DNA from: Atopobiaceae bacterium UBA5363
Lineage (GTDB): Bacteria; Actinomycetota; Coriobacteriia; Coriobacteriales; Atopobiaceae
DNA length: 6,112 nucleotides
Assembly: GCA_002407925.1 (NCBI GenBank)
Contig: DHPN01000015.1
Location: 53,176-59,287 of the forward strand
Direction of reading: 5' to 3'
A program made the translations under genes and the position numbers. The notes below the pieces were generated by a model. The model saw only the letters and a list, made by a program, of their open reading frames with translations. It did no database searches and was not told where the DNA came from. Positions 5,298-6,112 of the stretch are shown one piece after another. Each line of letters begins with the position of its first letter. Positions within the stretch are counted from its first letter, which is position 1.

Positions 5298-6112
5298 TCA
5301 TATAACAGGGGCTGCTACGTCTATGCCGGCCATCTCAGGAAGGCCGCAGACGATGTTCGCTGCTTGGACAGCTTGTCCTGCAGCTCCCTTGCCGAGGTTG
5401 TCGATTGCGCAGGAGACGATAGCCATATGATGTAACCTCGCGTCAAGCGCGAGGCCTATCTGAGCTCTTACGGAACCAGCAACAGACCCTGTACGAGGCA
5501 TGTTGTTGTAGGCAAGCACGCTAACTAACGGTTCGGAGGCATATCGTCGCTCATAGATCCTCTGTAGCTCATTCTGAGTGACGCTTTCGTTTACCGGAAG
5601 GTACACCGTTGCAAGAAGGCCTCTTGTCAATGGCGCAAGATGCGGTGTGAAAACTACAGAGATAGCACGGCCAGCAACTTGGCTCAGCGTTTGTTCCATC
5701 TCAGGTATGTGACGATGGCTGGCTACCCCATACGCCTCAACTGACTCGTTGGCGTGACAATAATGTGTGCGCGCAGATGGAGCGCGCCCTGCACCAGAAA
5801 CACCAGAGATCGCATCGGAAATCACAAGGTCTCCCTTTACGACGCCAGACTCAAGAGCAGGTATACAAGCGAGGGCAGTCGCCGTGGGATAGCATCCGGG
5901 GGCTGCCACAAGCACCGCCTCTCCTCGCTTGTATCGGACAGAGAGGGTCTGGAGCTCCTTTCGATTGAGCTCTGGCAGACCATAGACCGCCTGCGTAAGA
6001 AGACCTGTGGATGTATGCTTCGCTTTATACCAGCTTTCATATATGTGAGGGTCCTTAATGCGATAGTCTGCCGAGAGGTCTATCACCGTAACGCCACGCT
6101 CAATGAGCGAAG
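5298..6112 (-). CDS. argC: N-acetyl-gamma-glutamyl-phosphate reductase ArgC (N-terminus missing)
   Basis: The gene enters from the right edge; 270 codons plus the TGA stop are present, against a usual length near 345. About 75 N-terminal residues, including the NADP-binding GxxGxxG, lie outside the window. ArgC reduces N-acetylglutamyl 5-phosphate with NADPH to N-acetylglutamate 5-semialdehyde in the cytoplasm. The visible part begins SLIERGVTVIDLSADYRI. It contains the catalytic cysteine in AAPGCYPTA (codon at plus-strand 5892-5894), then SGVSGAGRAPS, the HRHIPEMEQ segment whose second histidine matches the family's catalytic base, FTPHLAPLTRGLLATVY and AIDNLGKGAAGQAVQ near the C-terminus. 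A GTG at 6086 is inside the gene, not its start, because the conserved reading frame continues upstream to the edge. It is followed by argJ after 93 nt on the same strand and is the first arginine gene seen, so the operon promoter and any ArgR site should lie beyond the window. Confidence 0.95.
   Translation of the reverse strand, partial: SLIERGVTVIDLSADYRIKDPHIYESWYKAKHTSTGLLTQAVYGLPELNRKELQTLSVRYKRGEAVLVAAPGCYPTATALACIPALESGVVKGDLVISDAISGVSGAGRAPSARTHYCHANESVEAYGVASHRHIPEMEQTLSQVAGRAISVVFTPHLAPLTRGLLATVYLPVNESVTQNELQRIYERRYASEPLVSVLAYNNMPRTGSVAGSVRAQIGLALDARLHHMAIVSCAIDNLGKGAAGQAVQAANIVCGLPEMAGIDVAAPVI

Noticed and set aside
6084..6086. GTG as the argC start
   Set aside because: The conserved ArgC sequence continues upstream (ERGVTVIDLSADY), so this codon is an internal valine.

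Overview
The window looks like chromosomal metabolic DNA from an anaerobic bacterium. It is coded entirely on the minus strand, so it reads from position 6112 down to 1. Base composition is moderate and the genes are closely packed. No mobile element, RNA gene or CRISPR array is visible. The protein style suggests a member of the Coriobacteriia (Actinomycetota), a group of gut and oral anaerobes. The hints are an ArgD with an insertion before its FANSGAEAN motif and a short GltD-like flavoprotein beside a 2-oxoacid:acceptor oxidoreductase. This placement comes from pattern memory, not a search, and is tentative.

The first block (6112 to 1700) is an arginine (ornithine) biosynthesis operon in the order argC-argJ-argB-argD. 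argC lacks its N-terminal part because the window ends inside it; argJ, argB and argD are complete. Gaps are about 93, 69 and 4 nt, and the argD ribosome binding site lies inside the 3' end of argB. Together the four enzymes form N-acetylglutamyl-phosphate (ArgB), reduce it to the semialdehyde (ArgC), aminate it to N-acetylornithine (ArgD) and move the acetyl group back to glutamate (ArgJ), giving ornithine by the acetyl-recycling route. argF, argG, argH, argR and the operon promoter are not in the window.

The second block (1510 to 1) starts 189 nt downstream of argD. It holds a 411-residue GltD/NfnB-type flavoprotein with eight N-terminal cysteines arranged for two [4Fe-4S] clusters, an FAD fold and an NAD(P) fold. 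After a 197-nt gap comes the first 25 codons of a 2-oxoacid:acceptor oxidoreductase (KorA-like, GGAAGQGIET motif), which runs off the left edge. A possible link between the blocks is 2-oxoglutarate, then glutamate, then ornithine. The flavoprotein could equally exchange electrons between ferredoxin and NAD(P)H for the 2-oxoacid oxidoreductase. Both ideas are inference. No wholly new system is evident; the flavoprotein and its neighbour are the least conventional part.
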